Below, piece after piece: positions 17,337 through 26,344 of a stretch of DNA of 64,000 nucleotides. Within the stretch, counting starts at the first letter, position 1. Each line of letters starts with the position of its first letter. The notes under the pieces are model-generated. The model worked only from the letters and a program-made list of their open reading frames with translations. It was not told the DNA's origin and made no database searches. The stretch covers positions 3,519,001 to 3,583,000 of the forward strand of contig CP054184.1 of assembly GCA_015709715.1 (NCBI GenBank). The letters are read 5' to 3'. Origin of the DNA: Nitrospira sp. (GTDB lineage: Bacteria > Nitrospirota > Nitrospiria > Nitrospirales > Nitrospiraceae). The translations under genes were made by a program, and so were the position numbers.

Positions 17337-18497
17337 TTACCGTGTCAACGCGTGTACCAGGGACTCGGCTTTGTCACGCGCCCATCGGTCGGCTTCCAAC
17401 GCGGCCTCCAAGCCGTCGATTGGACGGGGCGCATGTGCTTCCATTGTACTCCGAATGATATCAGGAATATCGAGAAATCGAATTCCATCCTGGAGAAATG
17501 CGTCCACGGCCACTTCGTTGGCGGCATTCATGGTCGCGGGCATGGTGCCTCCAATCCGCAACGCCTCATACCCAAGCGACAGACAGGGAAACCGATCGTG
17601 GTCGGGTTTGAAAAAGGTCAGCTTGCCGATCTCGGTTAGGTCCAGCGACGGAAGTTCCAACGGCATTCGCTCCGGGTAACGCATGGCATAGGAAATGGGT
17701 GTCCGCATGTCCGGAAGACCCAACTGCGCAATCACCGATCGGTCGCGATACTCCACCAACGAATGGATGATGCTTTCGCGATGGACCAAGACTTCGATAT
17801 GGATTTCCGGGATGTCGAACAGCCAGCGTGCCTCGATGACCTCCAACCCTTTGTTCATCAGGGTGGCGGAGTCGATGGTAATCTTCGCCCCCATCTTCCA
17901 ATTCGGGTGTTGGAGCGCGCGTTCGGGACCGACCTGTTGCAATTGCTCGCGTGAACAGTCCCAGAGCGGTCCTCCCGAGGCTGTCAGGATGATGCGCTTG
18001 ACGTCCTCCCGCCGATGACCTTCAAGAGATTGGAAGATGGCGCTATGTTCGCTGTCGACCGGGAAGATGCGGACGTGGTGTTTCTGAGCCTCTGCCTGCA
18101 TCAAGGCTCCGGCCATGACCATCGGCTCCTTGTTGGCGAGGGCGATCTGTTTACCCGCCCGAATGGCCGCCAAGGTGGGAACGAGCCCGGCACCTCCTAC
18201 GATAGCCGAGACGACCAGTTCGGCCTCAGTTGCCTGGGCGACCTCCGCCACACCGCCGTTCCCCGCGAGAATTTTCACCGGCAGATCGACACAGCGGTCC
18301 CGGAGCCGTGCGGCGGCCGACTCATCGGCGAGCGCGGCAAGCGCCGGGCGAAAACGGCGGATCTGCGTTTCGAGTTTCTCGTCGTTCGAGCCGGCGGTCA
18401 GACCGATGACGCGAAACTCCTGTGGGAATCGCTCGACGATGTCGAGGGTGTTCGTGCCGATCGAGCCGGTCGAACCCAGGATGACGATGTTCTTCAT
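17337..18497 (-). CDS. dxr: 1-deoxy-D-xylulose 5-phosphate reductoisomerase
   Basis: A 386-residue enzyme of the MEP isoprenoid pathway, converting DXP to MEP with NADPH. The N-terminal dinucleotide fold begins IVILGSTGSIGTNTLDIV. ANKEPMVMAG and the metal/substrate block PVDSEHSAIFQ and LTASGGPLWD are present, as are IDSATLMNKGLEVIEA and the C-terminal NAANEVAVDAFL. I start at the ATG at 18497, which gives the canonical N-terminus; an upstream ATG at 18533 would overlap the cdsA stop region. Its product feeds uppS and the squalene genes hpnD/hpnE elsewhere in the window. Confidence 0.96.
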   Translation of the reverse strand: MKNIVILGSTGSIGTNTLDIVERFPQEFRVIGLTAGSNDEKLETQIRRFRPALAALADESAAARLRDRCVDLPVKILAGNGGVAEVAQATEAELVVSAIVGGAGLVPTLAAIRAGKQIALANKEPMVMAGALMQAEAQKHHVRIFPVDSEHSAIFQSLEGHRREDVKRIILTASGGPLWDCSREQLQQVGPERALQHPNWKMGAKITIDSATLMNKGLEVIEARWLFDIPEIHIEVLVHRESIIHSLVEYRDRSVIAQLGLPDMRTPISYAMRYPERMPLELPSLDLTEIGKLTFFKPDHDRFPCLSLGYEALRIGGTMPATMNAANEVAVDAFLQDGIRFLDIPDIIRSTMEAHAPRPIDGLEAALEADRWARDKAESLVHALTR

Positions 18498-18529
18498 AAC
18501 GTGCTCCACAATAGTCGGATGAAAATTCG

Positions 18530-19378
18530 TCATCCGGAGATGGCGAACATGACATAGTAGTAGAAGGCCGGACCCGTGAACAAGAGGCTATCCAAGCGAT
18601 CGAGCATGCCCCCATGTCCGGGAATCAAGGCGCCGGAGTCCTTGATGCCCGCCCCGCGTTTGATGGCGGATTCCGCCAGATCGCCCACGAGGCCCGCGAA
18701 GGTCAGTCCGATGCCGAGCAACAGGCAGTCCAGCAGGGACATGGCGGGAAGGAACCAGGAGCGGGCCGCGAAAGCGAGGGCAGCGGCCAATACCATGCCG
18801 CCGGCCAGCCCTTCGTAGGTTTTCTTGGGGCTGATCACCGGGGCGAGCGGATGCCGCCCCATCGTTTTCCCGACAATATAGGCTCCGGTGTCTCCGGCCC
18901 AGGTGACGAGCAGGACGAAAAAGATCAACGCCACTCCGTCGGGGAGGGCTCTGATGAGCAGGAGATAACTCAAGGTCAGGCCCAGGTAGAGCGCTCCCAT
19001 GACCAGAACCATGCCGTCGGCCAAGGATTCGCGGAGGGGTTTGGTCGTGATCAGGGGCATGCACAGGGCCATGATGATTGTGCCGAGGAGCACGGTGTGG
19101 AGTGAGAGCAACGCAGGCCACTGTACGCTTCCCAGCAAGAGGCCGGTGGCACCGACACCCAGCCATCCCCACCAGGGCCAGACCGCCGTACCGAGGTGAA
19201 GGCGGTAAAACTCTCCGACCGCCACCATGCCACAGACCGCCACGAGGATGAAGAATGCGAGGGGGCCAAAATCGTGAATCAGGACGTAGAGGAGCGGAAG
19301 GAAGACGGCGGCGGTGAGGACTCGGCGCACGGCCTCAGACGATGGGCGAGGACGAGCCGGATCCATACGCTTCTGCAT
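18530..19378 (-). CDS. cdsA: Phosphatidate cytidylyltransferase
   Basis: A 282-residue membrane protein with about eight hydrophobic helices and the CDP-alcohol-synthesis signature near the C-terminus: SAIKRGAGIKDSG followed by IPGHGGMLDRLDS. It makes CDP-diacylglycerol from phosphatidate and CTP. The start is set at the ATG at 19378 because GAGGAG lies 4 bases before it. Upstream GTG codons at 19414 and 19411 lack a usable ribosome-binding site. It is part of the uppS-cdsA-dxr-rseP-proS operon. Confidence 0.95.
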   Translation of the reverse strand: MQKRMDPARPRPSSEAVRRVLTAAVFLPLLYVLIHDFGPLAFFILVAVCGMVAVGEFYRLHLGTAVWPWWGWLGVGATGLLLGSVQWPALLSLHTVLLGTIIMALCMPLITTKPLRESLADGMVLVMGALYLGLTLSYLLLIRALPDGVALIFFVLLVTWAGDTGAYIVGKTMGRHPLAPVISPKKTYEGLAGGMVLAAALAFAARSWFLPAMSLLDCLLLGIGLTFAGLVGDLAESAIKRGAGIKDSGALIPGHGGMLDRLDSLLFTGPAFYYYVMFAISG

Positions 19379-19421
19379 CGGCTCCTCGCACTGGATAACT
19401 CCCGGTTTCACCACGAAGAGA

Positions 19422-20207
19422 CTAGGAGGAGACGCTGCTGAGTACGCGCCCGAATCGCCGCTCGCGCCGCTGGTATTCGATCAGCGCGACCAACATTTCA
19501 CGCCGCCGGAAGTCCGGCCAGAGCGTCTGGGTGAAGTAGAGCTCCGTGTAGGCCAACTGCCATAGTAAAAAGTTGCTGATACGGGTCTCGCCGCTGGTGC
19601 GAATCAACAGATCGGGGTCGGGGAGGTCGTGCGTGTACAAGGCCTGTTGCATCGTACGCTCATCGATTTGATCCACGGAAAGGCGTCCTGTCTGAACCGC
19701 TCGGGCCAAGTCCTTCGCTGCATCCACAAGCTCGGCCCGGCCGCCGTAGCTGAGGGCGACATTGAGGGTCAACTTCGTGAGGTGCGCGGTCTCCCGCTCC
19801 GTGGCACGTACAATCTGCAACGCGGCCGGGGGAAGGGCGGAGACCCGGCCGATGGTTTGAAACCGTACGCCCTGTTCGATGAGGCTCGATCGTTCGGTGG
19901 AGAGGTAATGCTCCAGCAGCCCCATCAACGCTGAAATTTCCTGTGCCGGCCGGTTCCAGTTCTCCTGAGAAAACGCATAGATGGTGACGATCTTGATCCC
20001 GAGTTCGAGGGAGAGGGTGATGAGTTCACGAACGGACTTGATGCCCTCTTGGTGACCGGCAATACGCGGTAGCCCGCGCAATTCGGCCCAGCGACCGTTC
20101 CCGTCCATGATGACGGCAAGATGTCTTGGGAGCAGTTCCGGTTCGAGTTTCGCGAGCAGATCCGAGTCAGAGGCGGGATCGATATCACTTGATCGAGAAT
20201 CGTTCAT
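19422..20207 (-). CDS. uppS: Isoprenyl transferase (undecaprenyl diphosphate synthase)
   Basis: A 261-residue cis-prenyltransferase. The diphosphate-binding Asp is in VIMDGNGRWA, followed by GHQEGIKSVRE, then YAFSQENWNRP and the C-terminal RTSGETRISNFLLWQLAYTE block (RTSGETRISNFL, then WQLAYTE). It makes the C55 lipid carrier used for peptidoglycan and O-antigen assembly. It is the first gene of the leftward operon and has a good promoter at 20262-20290. The N-terminal 25 residues are variable and the Shine-Dalgarno sequence is weak. Confidence 0.95.
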   Translation of the reverse strand: MNDSRSSDIDPASDSDLLAKLEPELLPRHLAVIMDGNGRWAELRGLPRIAGHQEGIKSVRELITLSLELGIKIVTIYAFSQENWNRPAQEISALMGLLEHYLSTERSSLIEQGVRFQTIGRVSALPPAALQIVRATERETAHLTKLTLNVALSYGGRAELVDAAKDLARAVQTGRLSVDQIDERTMQQALYTHDLPDPDLLIRTSGETRISNFLLWQLAYTELYFTQTLWPDFRRREMLVALIEYQRRERRFGRVLSSVSS

Positions 20208-20261
20208 AGAACGGGGCGTTTACCTTGTTCCGTTTCAGATATTCTCCGAAAAATTAATGCG

Positions 20262-20290
20262 AGTCTAGCGGTCGGGTACGCCAAAGTCAA
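20262..20290 (-). promoter_or_regulatory. Promoter of the uppS-cdsA-dxr-rseP-proS operon
   Basis: On the minus strand: TTGACT (20290-20285), exactly 17 bases of spacer and TAGACT (20267-20262). A start near 20255 leaves a leader of about 48 bases before the uppS ATG. It is divergent from the tldD promoter. Confidence 0.65.
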
Positions 20291-20341
20291 ACAGTATTTC
20301 CAGATTTCGCTGTATTTGCCTGCGGTTCGATGGCCTGCGCA

Positions 20342-20370
20342 TTGCGATGGCGGAAATGAGTACGTTATAC
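20342..20370 (+). promoter_or_regulatory. Promoter of tldD-pmbA
   Basis: TTGCGA (20342-20347), a 17-base spacer and TTATAC (20365-20370). A start near 20377 leaves about 23 bases to the ATG at 20400, which has AAGGAG in front. This also rules out the longer open frame beginning at 20316. Confidence 0.6.
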
Positions 20371-20399
20371 TCCCCCGACACAGACCGAAGGAGAACTCC

Positions 20400-21836
20400 A
20401 TGGGACAGGAGAACGCCGTTGCGCTCGGCCGGTTCGGCATGACGGATCGGGAGGTCGAGCAGGCGCTGGGACGGGTCAAGGTCTCCAGCGTCGACTACGC
20501 CGACCTCTACTTTGAATATTGCCAGTCCGAGTCGGTCTCTATGGAGGAAGGGATCGTCAAACGGGCGGCGAAGAGCATTGGGCAGGGGGTCGGTGTTCGG
20601 GCAACCGTCGGCGAGAAGACCGGATTCGCCTATTCTGATGAATTGACCCCTAAGGACCTGAATATCGCGGCGGACACGGCACGCTATATCGCCGATTCCG
20701 GCCAGCTGTCCGCTCCGATCCCCGTCACGCAACAACCAGCTCCGGCCCGGAATCTCTATCCGCATGACAGGGCCGATGTGGAAGTGGCAACGCGGGATCG
20801 TGTAGCGCTCCTGAATGCGATCGATGCGGAAGCTCGTCGCTACGATCCTCGCATCAAGAATGTCCTGGCCTCCTACAATACCGAGTATAAGGTCATGTTG
20901 GTGGCGACCTCCGACGGAGTGATGGTCGGCGACATCCAACCGCTGTCGCGACTGCAGGTCACCTGTATTGCGGAGGAGGGGGGGAATCGACAGATCGGCA
21001 CGTTCGGCGGTGGCGGACGGATTGGGCTGGAATATTTTCAGGCTGACCAACGGTATTTGCAGTTCGCCCGGGAGGCGGCTCGAGAGGCGATCCTCAACTT
21101 GAGCGCAGTCGAGGCTCCGGCTGGAGTCATGCCGGTCGTGCTGGGGGGAGGTTGGCCCGGTATCTTGCTGCACGAGGCGATCGGACATGGGCTGGAGGCG
21201 GATTTCAACCGCAAGAAGACTTCGGCCTTTTCCAATCTCGTGGGAAAGCGCGTGGCATCGGACGTCTGCACGATTGTGGATGACGGCACGTTGCCGTTTC
21301 GTCGGGGCTCCTTGAACGTGGACGACGAGGGAATCCCGACCAGTCGCACTGTGCTGATCGAACGGGGAATCCTTCGCGGTTACATCACCGATAAGTTGAA
21401 TGCGCGACTGATGGGCATTCCCCTGACCGGTAATGGGAGGCGCGAGAGTTATCAGAGTGTGGTCCTGCCGAGGATGACCAATACGTTCATGTTGGCCGGT
21501 GAGTCGGACCCGCATGACATCATTAAGTCGGTGAAGAAGGGGCTCTACGCCGTGTCGTTCGGCGGGGGCCAGGTCGATATCACCAACGGAAAATTTGTCT
21601 TCTCAGCCAGCGAAGCCTACCTGATCGAAGACGGACGTATCACCAGGCCGGTCAAGGGCGCAACGTTAATCGGCAACGGCCCGGAAATTTTGACCAAAGT
21701 ATCCATGGTCGGACATGACTTGAAACTTGATGAAGGAATCGGCACCTGTGGCAAAGAGGGGCAATCGGTGCCGGTCGGTGTCGGGTTGCCGACCATTCGC
21801 ATCGATGAAATCACGGTCGGCGGAACGAAGGCCTGA
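20400..21836 (+). CDS. tldD: Metalloprotease TldD
   Basis: A 478-residue TldD subunit. TldD/TldE (PmbA) form a heterodimeric zinc protease that degrades unfolded peptides and matures some RiPPs such as microcin B17. The metal-binding motif HEAIGHGLEAD (HExxxH) lies near residue 260. Supporting blocks are VVLGGGWPGILLHEAIGHG (in two overlapping parts: VVLGGGWPGILL, HEAIGHG) and the C-terminal GTCGKEGQSVPVGVG. The start is set by AAGGAG 7 bases before the ATG. It is followed 3 bases later by pmbA. No RiPP precursor gene was recognised nearby. Confidence 0.95.
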   Translation: MGQENAVALGRFGMTDREVEQALGRVKVSSVDYADLYFEYCQSESVSMEEGIVKRAAKSIGQGVGVRATVGEKTGFAYSDELTPKDLNIAADTARYIADSGQLSAPIPVTQQPAPARNLYPHDRADVEVATRDRVALLNAIDAEARRYDPRIKNVLASYNTEYKVMLVATSDGVMVGDIQPLSRLQVTCIAEEGGNRQIGTFGGGGRIGLEYFQADQRYLQFAREAAREAILNLSAVEAPAGVMPVVLGGGWPGILLHEAIGHGLEADFNRKKTSAFSNLVGKRVASDVCTIVDDGTLPFRRGSLNVDDEGIPTSRTVLIERGILRGYITDKLNARLMGIPLTGNGRRESYQSVVLPRMTNTFMLAGESDPHDIIKSVKKGLYAVSFGGGQVDITNGKFVFSASEAYLIEDGRITRPVKGATLIGNGPEILTKVSMVGHDLKLDEGIGTCGKEGQSVPVGVGLPTIRIDEITVGGTKA

Positions 21837-21839
21837 GCC

Positions 21840-23198
21840 ATGACCCAACGGATCGGCGAACAGGACTATACGACGATTGCGCAAGATCTTCTTGGCCGGG
21901 CGGTGAAACACGGCGCCACGGCGGCGGATGTGATGGTGGCGGACGGGGAAACCCTATCCGTGCAGGTGCGCATGGGGGCCGTCGATCGCTTGACCAAGGC
22001 GCGAGAGAAGCGGCTGGGGCTGCGGGTGTTCTTCGGGCAGCGCTCGGCTAGCGCGTCGACCTCCGACTTTTCCCATGACTCCCTCGACCGGTTCGTCGGT
22101 GAAACCTGTGCCTTGGCCCAGGCCGTGGTGGAGGATCCGGTGTCGGGCTTGCCGGACCCGGGACAGTATGCAGCGGACTCGCCGGACCTGACGATCTATG
22201 ACCCCACGAAGCTACAGACCGATCAGCAGATCGAGTTGGCGCTGCGCGCCGAACGGGCCGCATTCGACGCCGATTCGCGAGTAACGAACTCGGAAGGCGC
22301 CGAGTGTGATTCGTCCTCAGGCCGTGTCATCCTGGCCAACAGTCATGGATTCCTCGGACAGTATGCCAACAGCAGCTTTTCGCTCTCCGTGTCGCCGATC
22401 GCTTCGGATGGCGCCGGCATGCAACGGGACTATTGGTACGGGGTGGATCGATCGTTCGCCAAGTTAGAGAGCCCGGAGAGGATCGGCCGCGAGGCCACGC
22501 GTCGGACCGTCAGAAAGTTGGGGGCTCGGCGGGTGCCCACATGCTCCGTGCCGGTGATCTTCGAATCAGAAGTGGCGGGTGGGCTGCTCAGTCATCTCTG
22601 CGGAGCCCTCTCGGGTTATGCGCTCTATAAGGGCGCCTCCTTCTTGATCGGACAGCTGGGCCGGCAGATCGCACCGGATTTCGTCACCATCTACGACGAT
22701 GGTCGGATGCCTGGCGGTTTGGGCACCCGCCCGTTCGATGGTGAAGGCTTGCCCACCAGGAAGCAGGCCGTGGTCGAGCGGGGGCGCTTGAAGAGTTATC
22801 TGTTGGATACCTATTCGGGGAAAAAACTCGGGTTGCCTTCCACCGGTAATGCCTCCCGTAGTATCGGAGAAAGTCCGTCAGTCGGGCCGACCAATTTCTA
22901 TATGGTGCCTGGTATGACAAAACCGGAAAACATCATCGCCTCCGTGAAGCGCGGTCTGTATGTGACCGACCTCATCGGGTTCGGGGTCAACATGGTGACC
23001 GGGGACTATTCGCGCGGGGCGAGCGGCTTCTGGATCGAAAATGGGGAATTGGCCTATCCCGTGGAAGAGATCACCATTGCCGGGAATCTCAAACAGATGT
23101 ATGCCAACATCGAAATGATCGGCACGGACCTGGTGTTTCGCGGGCGCGTGGCGTGTCCCACTGTCAAGCTGGCCGAGATGACGATTGCGGGGAGTTGA
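21840..23198 (+). CDS. pmbA: TldD/PmbA family protease subunit PmbA (TldE)
   Basis: A 452-residue partner of TldD. It has the same fold but no HExxxH motif, as expected for the non-catalytic TldE subunit. Family blocks include [22 protein letters not shown] ([16 protein letters not shown], then LGLRVF) and [17 protein letters not shown], ending in the conserved [18 protein letters not shown]. It begins 3 bases after tldD, so the two subunits are translated from one transcript. Confidence 0.94.
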   Translation: MTQRIGEQDYTTIAQDLLGRAVKHGATAADVMVADGETLSVQVRMGAVDRLTKAREKRLGLRVFFGQRSASASTSDFSHDSLDRFVGETCALAQAVVEDPVSGLPDPGQYAADSPDLTIYDPTKLQTDQQIELALRAERAAFDADSRVTNSEGAECDSSSGRVILANSHGFLGQYANSSFSLSVSPIASDGAGMQRDYWYGVDRSFAKLESPERIGREATRRTVRKLGARRVPTCSVPVIFESEVAGGLLSHLCGALSGYALYKGASFLIGQLGRQIAPDFVTIYDDGRMPGGLGTRPFDGEGLPTRKQAVVERGRLKSYLLDTYSGKKLGLPSTGNASRSIGESPSVGPTNFYMVPGMTKPENIIASVKRGLYVTDLIGFGVNMVTGDYSRGASGFWIENGELAYPVEEITIAGNLKQMYANIEMIGTDLVFRGRVACPTVKLAEMTIAGS

Positions 23199-23217
23199 GA
23201 GTCAAGGAGGCAAGGGA

Positions 23218-23766
23218 ATGCGATATCTGTGGGTCGCGCTGCTACTCGTGATGTGTCCGCTTGCGAGTTTTGGAGGCGGGTTTCAAGTGACCAGTGTTTC
23301 GGTGAAGGAGCAAGGCGCAATTGGGAACGAGCATGTGTTCAATGGATTCGGGTGTAGCGGTCAGAATATCTCCCCGGAACTGCGGTGGGAGCACGCGCCG
23401 AAGGAGACCAAGAGTTATGCCGTGACGGTGTACGATCCCGATGCGCCGACTGGAAGCGGGTGGTGGCATTGGGTGCTGTTCAACATTCCGGCGGACGTCA
23501 CGTCCCTCCCGCCAGGCGCCGGCAAGGGAGACGGTACCGGGGTGCCTGCGGGGAGCATCCAGAGCATGACCGATTTCGGACAACCGGGGTATGGCGGCCC
23601 CTGCCCGCCGCCGGGCGACAAACCCCATCGGTATATCTTCACGGTGTACGCGTTGAAGGTGGACCAGTTGCCCCTCAAGCCGGAAGCCTCCGGTGCGATG
23701 GTGGGATATTTCCTCAATCAGAACGCACTGGCGAAGGCCTCGCTTACGGCGACCTATGGCCGCTGA
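23218..23766 (+). CDS. YbhB/YbcL family Raf kinase inhibitor-like protein
   Basis: A 182-residue protein of the phosphatidylethanolamine-binding protein (PEBP) superfamily with a signal peptide (about residues 1-18, ending ASFGGG). Core blocks are [37 protein letters not shown] and [21 protein letters not shown] ([15 protein letters not shown], then IFTVYA). These surround the anion/ligand pocket. Its biological role in bacteria is not established. The ATG at 23218 is preceded by AAGGAGG. It follows pmbA by 19 bases and is probably in the same transcript. Confidence 0.9.
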   Translation: MRYLWVALLLVMCPLASFGGGFQVTSVSVKEQGAIGNEHVFNGFGCSGQNISPELRWEHAPKETKSYAVTVYDPDAPTGSGWWHWVLFNIPADVTSLPPGAGKGDGTGVPAGSIQSMTDFGQPGYGGPCPPPGDKPHRYIFTVYALKVDQLPLKPEASGAMVGYFLNQNALAKASLTATYGR

Positions 23767-23821
23767 GCACGTCGACGCGTGACGATCTCGTTGCGATTTC
23801 TTCATAAAGGAACACAAGACC

Positions 23822-24277
23822 ATGGCGCTTGATACGGCATTGGGCAAGACGATGCTCCAGTTGATCACCTCTCGCTATGACGATCGGCATTGGAGAAAAA
23901 AAATCGAGAAGACGCTGAGCCTGCCTCAAAGCGGCGTGGCGGATGAGCGCCAGCAGCAGATCTTCATGTACCTGAAATTGGGGTTGAAGGCGTATAAGTC
24001 GCGCCGGGCCGATCCGGACTCCTGGATCCTCGGCGGTTATGCGACGAAGGAAGTCATCGATCGGGCGAAGTTCCAGCCCCAGGCAGTCGGCCCTAATCTG
24101 TCTGCCGAAGACGTTGCGTTTCTCGGTGTGGATCCCGGTCCTGAGATCGATGAAGCTTGGTGGGAGGAGATGCTGGTAGCTTGGTTTGAGGTGCCCGAGG
24201 AAGAGGGTGCTTCGGACGAAGGAACGGAAGCTGCCCCCTCTGTGGCCGAATCCGACAGCAATCCTGCTCGAGCGTAG
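23822..24277 (+). CDS. Conserved hypothetical protein, soluble, acidic tail
   Basis: A 151-residue protein I do not recognise. The first 115 residues look like a folded, largely helical domain rich in aromatic and charged residues (SRYDDRHWRKKIEKTL, RADPDSWILGGY). The last 30 are acidic and low complexity (EVPEEEGASDEGTE). There is no signal peptide or membrane segment. AAGGAACAC precedes the ATG. It is convergent with the uracil-DNA glycosylase, the stops being 4 bases apart. No function is proposed. Confidence 0.7.
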   Translation: MALDTALGKTMLQLITSRYDDRHWRKKIEKTLSLPQSGVADERQQQIFMYLKLGLKAYKSRRADPDSWILGGYATKEVIDRAKFQPQAVGPNLSAEDVAFLGVDPGPEIDEAWWEEMLVAWFEVPEEEGASDEGTEAAPSVAESDSNPARA

Positions 24278-24281
24278 CGGG

Positions 24282-24953
24282 TTATGGGCCGAACAAGTCC
24301 ATTTGTTGAGCGGACGGTGTCGGCGGTTCGATGTGCAACTTGGAGACTTCGGTGGGAGTCCCGCTTTCCTCTCTCGGCCGACGATGTCGGTCGAGAAACT
24401 CCTTCAACTTCTGGAAATCTTCCCGCAAGGGCGTCAGCAGCGTTCCTTGGTGCAGGGCCGCCGCCGGATGCAGGAGCGGAAACAACACGAACTCCTTCAA
24501 GTGAAAGGCCTGCCCGTGTACTCGCGTAATTCCCACCTTCCGTTCCAGCAAGGTCTGGGTGGCCCAGTTTCCCAGCGAGCAGACTAAGGTGGGGCGGATC
24601 AAGGCGATCTGTTGGAGGAGAAACGGCTTGCAGGTTTCGACTTCGATCGGTTCCGGGTCCCGGTTGTTCGGCGGGCGGCACTTGATCACGTTGGCAATGT
24701 AGATATCCGAACGGGACAGCCCGGCCGACTTCAACAGGTCGTTGAGGAGTTGTCCTGCCGCGCCGACGAAGGGTTCCCCCTTCTGGTCCTCATGGTACCC
24801 CGGCGCTTCTCCCACGAACATCACCGAGGCCTGCGGGTTGCCCACGCCGAACACCACTCGGCTGCGACCCAGTTTGGCGAGGGGGCATCGCTGGCAATTC
24901 TCAAGCGATTCGGCGAGGGCTTGTAAGGTGGTCGGAGTAGATGACATCCGCAT
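24282..24953 (-). CDS. Family 4 uracil-DNA glycosylase with C-terminal clamp-binding motif
   Basis: A 223-residue [4Fe-4S] uracil-DNA glycosylase that removes uracil from DNA at the start of base excision repair. The first cluster cysteines are C20 and C23 in NCQRCPL. The active-site block GEAPGYHEDQKGEPFVGAAG starts at residue 48, further cysteines lie in KCRPPNNRDP and VCSLGNWATQ, and the second motif is LHPAAAL. The last residues read QMDLFGP, which matches the QxxLF beta-clamp-binding pentapeptide, so the enzyme may be tethered to the replication clamp (inference). A start at residue 3 (24947) is equally possible. Confidence 0.92.
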   Translation of the reverse strand: MRMSSTPTTLQALAESLENCQRCPLAKLGRSRVVFGVGNPQASVMFVGEAPGYHEDQKGEPFVGAAGQLLNDLLKSAGLSRSDIYIANVIKCRPPNNRDPEPIEVETCKPFLLQQIALIRPTLVCSLGNWATQTLLERKVGITRVHGQAFHLKEFVLFPLLHPAAALHQGTLLTPLREDFQKLKEFLDRHRRPREESGTPTEVSKLHIEPPTPSAQQMDLFGP

Positions 24954-25042
24954 TTCCTTCGAATTGAGAGCCGCATCTTAGGCATCGGTCCCTCTCTTGT
25001 CAACGCGGAGTACCTGGGCGCTCGCCGTATTGGCAGTCGCTC

Positions 25043-26344
25043 TTACGTCAAGGCAGCATCGGCTGCCCGTTGGCCGCTCAAGACGGCCGATTCCAGATTG
25101 GCTGGCCAACCGGTATCGGTCCAGTCTCCGGCGACGAAGAAATTGGCGAATGGGCTTTGGGCGAGCGGGCGGCATTGCTGCGCTCCCGGCCGGGGGGCGA
25201 GTTGGGCTTGAGGAATCTGAAACACCTCCGTCTCGAGCAGGGGAGGGGCTGAGGGCCAGGAAAATGCCGATACCGCGTCACGAAGGGCCAAGCGCACCAG
25301 GTCTTCCTTCGGCAGGGCGAGCAGACTCGGTTCATCGATCGCGGTTGCCCACACAACGGACGAGTCTTCTTGCCGCTCGTTGTCCGCGTGCCGAGTTATC
25401 CAATGGAAGCTCCGACGTTCCATCAGGACCAGCTGTGTTTGCTCGATCGTTTGGGCCAGGTGTAAACGCACGAGGGCCAGCGGGACCTCCAGCAACCGTC
25501 CCAACTGTTGGAAGTAGGCGTAGTGGGTCACGATGCGTTCCGGGAGAAGCGGCGTCAATTTAGAACGTGGCAAGGCGCTGATATAGCAGTCAGCGCTGAC
25601 CGTGCTCCAGTCTGCCAGTTTGACTCCCACGACACGATCCCGTTCGAAGGATATTTGCGCGGTGGGGCTGTTTACCAGAACCCGAACCCCCATTTCCTCC
25701 AACCGTGCGGCGAGGGGGGTCACCAGGAGAGAGGCAAGGCGGACAGGCGGGAGAACAAGCTTGGTCGCCCGTGCGCCGGTCAAGAAGCAGCGGCGTAGCG
25801 TGCGCATGAAGAGGTCGGCGGAAGCCTGAGAGAGGGCGGCGCCCAGGAGTAAGCGGGCGAGGCTGTTCCACAGCCCCTGCCGGGCGCTCTCGGACTGGCC
25901 GATGCTCGCCAGCCACTCATCGGCCGCCCGCCTGTCCAGACCGCCCGGCAGCGGCGGATCCCGTTCCCACGTGCGCTCCAAGAACGAAAGGAGGTGCCAT
26001 CGGTCTCGCATCGAGAGGCCTTGATAGAGCGTGGTGCCGATCAAGGTGTTGAGTGGAGAGGGCAAGGGGAGGTGCAGGAACTGAGTTCGAGCCCCGTTTG
26101 CCTGCAGAAATTCAAGGGGTGTGTGCCGAAGGCGGCGAAGGAGCGAACCCTTGCCGAGCTGGTCGAGAAGCGACCACGTGGCGTGGTGGGCGTCCAACAG
26201 GAGAGGCGAGGAGGTTTGGGACAGGCCTCCGCCGAGGTGCGCGCTCTCTTCGATGATGGTGACGGCGAGCCCGGCGGCGGCGAGTCGGAACGCTGCGGTC
26301 AGTCCGGCGATGCCTCCGCCGAGGATCAAGACCGAGCGGTTCAT
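25043..26344 (-). CDS. hpnE: Hydroxysqualene dehydroxylase/FAD-dependent desaturase HpnE
   Basis: A 433-residue flavoprotein of the amine oxidase/phytoene desaturase family. The N-terminal dinucleotide motif is VLILGGGIAGLTAAFRLAAA and the FAD-binding C-terminal block is FFVAGDWTDTGWPANLESAV. In hopanoid producers HpnE reduces hydroxysqualene to squalene after HpnD and HpnC. Its ATG overlaps the hpnD stop (ATGA at 26341-26344). It is last in a four-gene leftward operon. HpnC and squalene-hopene cyclase are not in the window. Confidence 0.88.
   Translation of the reverse strand: MNRSVLILGGGIAGLTAAFRLAAAGLAVTIIEESAHLGGGLSQTSSPLLLDAHHATWSLLDQLGKGSLLRRLRHTPLEFLQANGARTQFLHLPLPSPLNTLIGTTLYQGLSMRDRWHLLSFLERTWERDPPLPGGLDRRAADEWLASIGQSESARQGLWNSLARLLLGAALSQASADLFMRTLRRCFLTGARATKLVLPPVRLASLLVTPLAARLEEMGVRVLVNSPTAQISFERDRVVGVKLADWSTVSADCYISALPRSKLTPLLPERIVTHYAYFQQLGRLLEVPLALVRLHLAQTIEQTQLVLMERRSFHWITRHADNERQEDSSVVWATAIDEPSLLALPKEDLVRLALRDAVSAFSWPSAPPLLETEVFQIPQAQLAPRPGAQQCRPLAQSPFANFFVAGDWTDTGWPANLESAVLSGQRAADAALT

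Noticed and set aside
20265..21515. 416-codon leftward open frame
   Set aside because: Antisense to tldD, which has full family motifs, a promoter and a ribosome-binding site.
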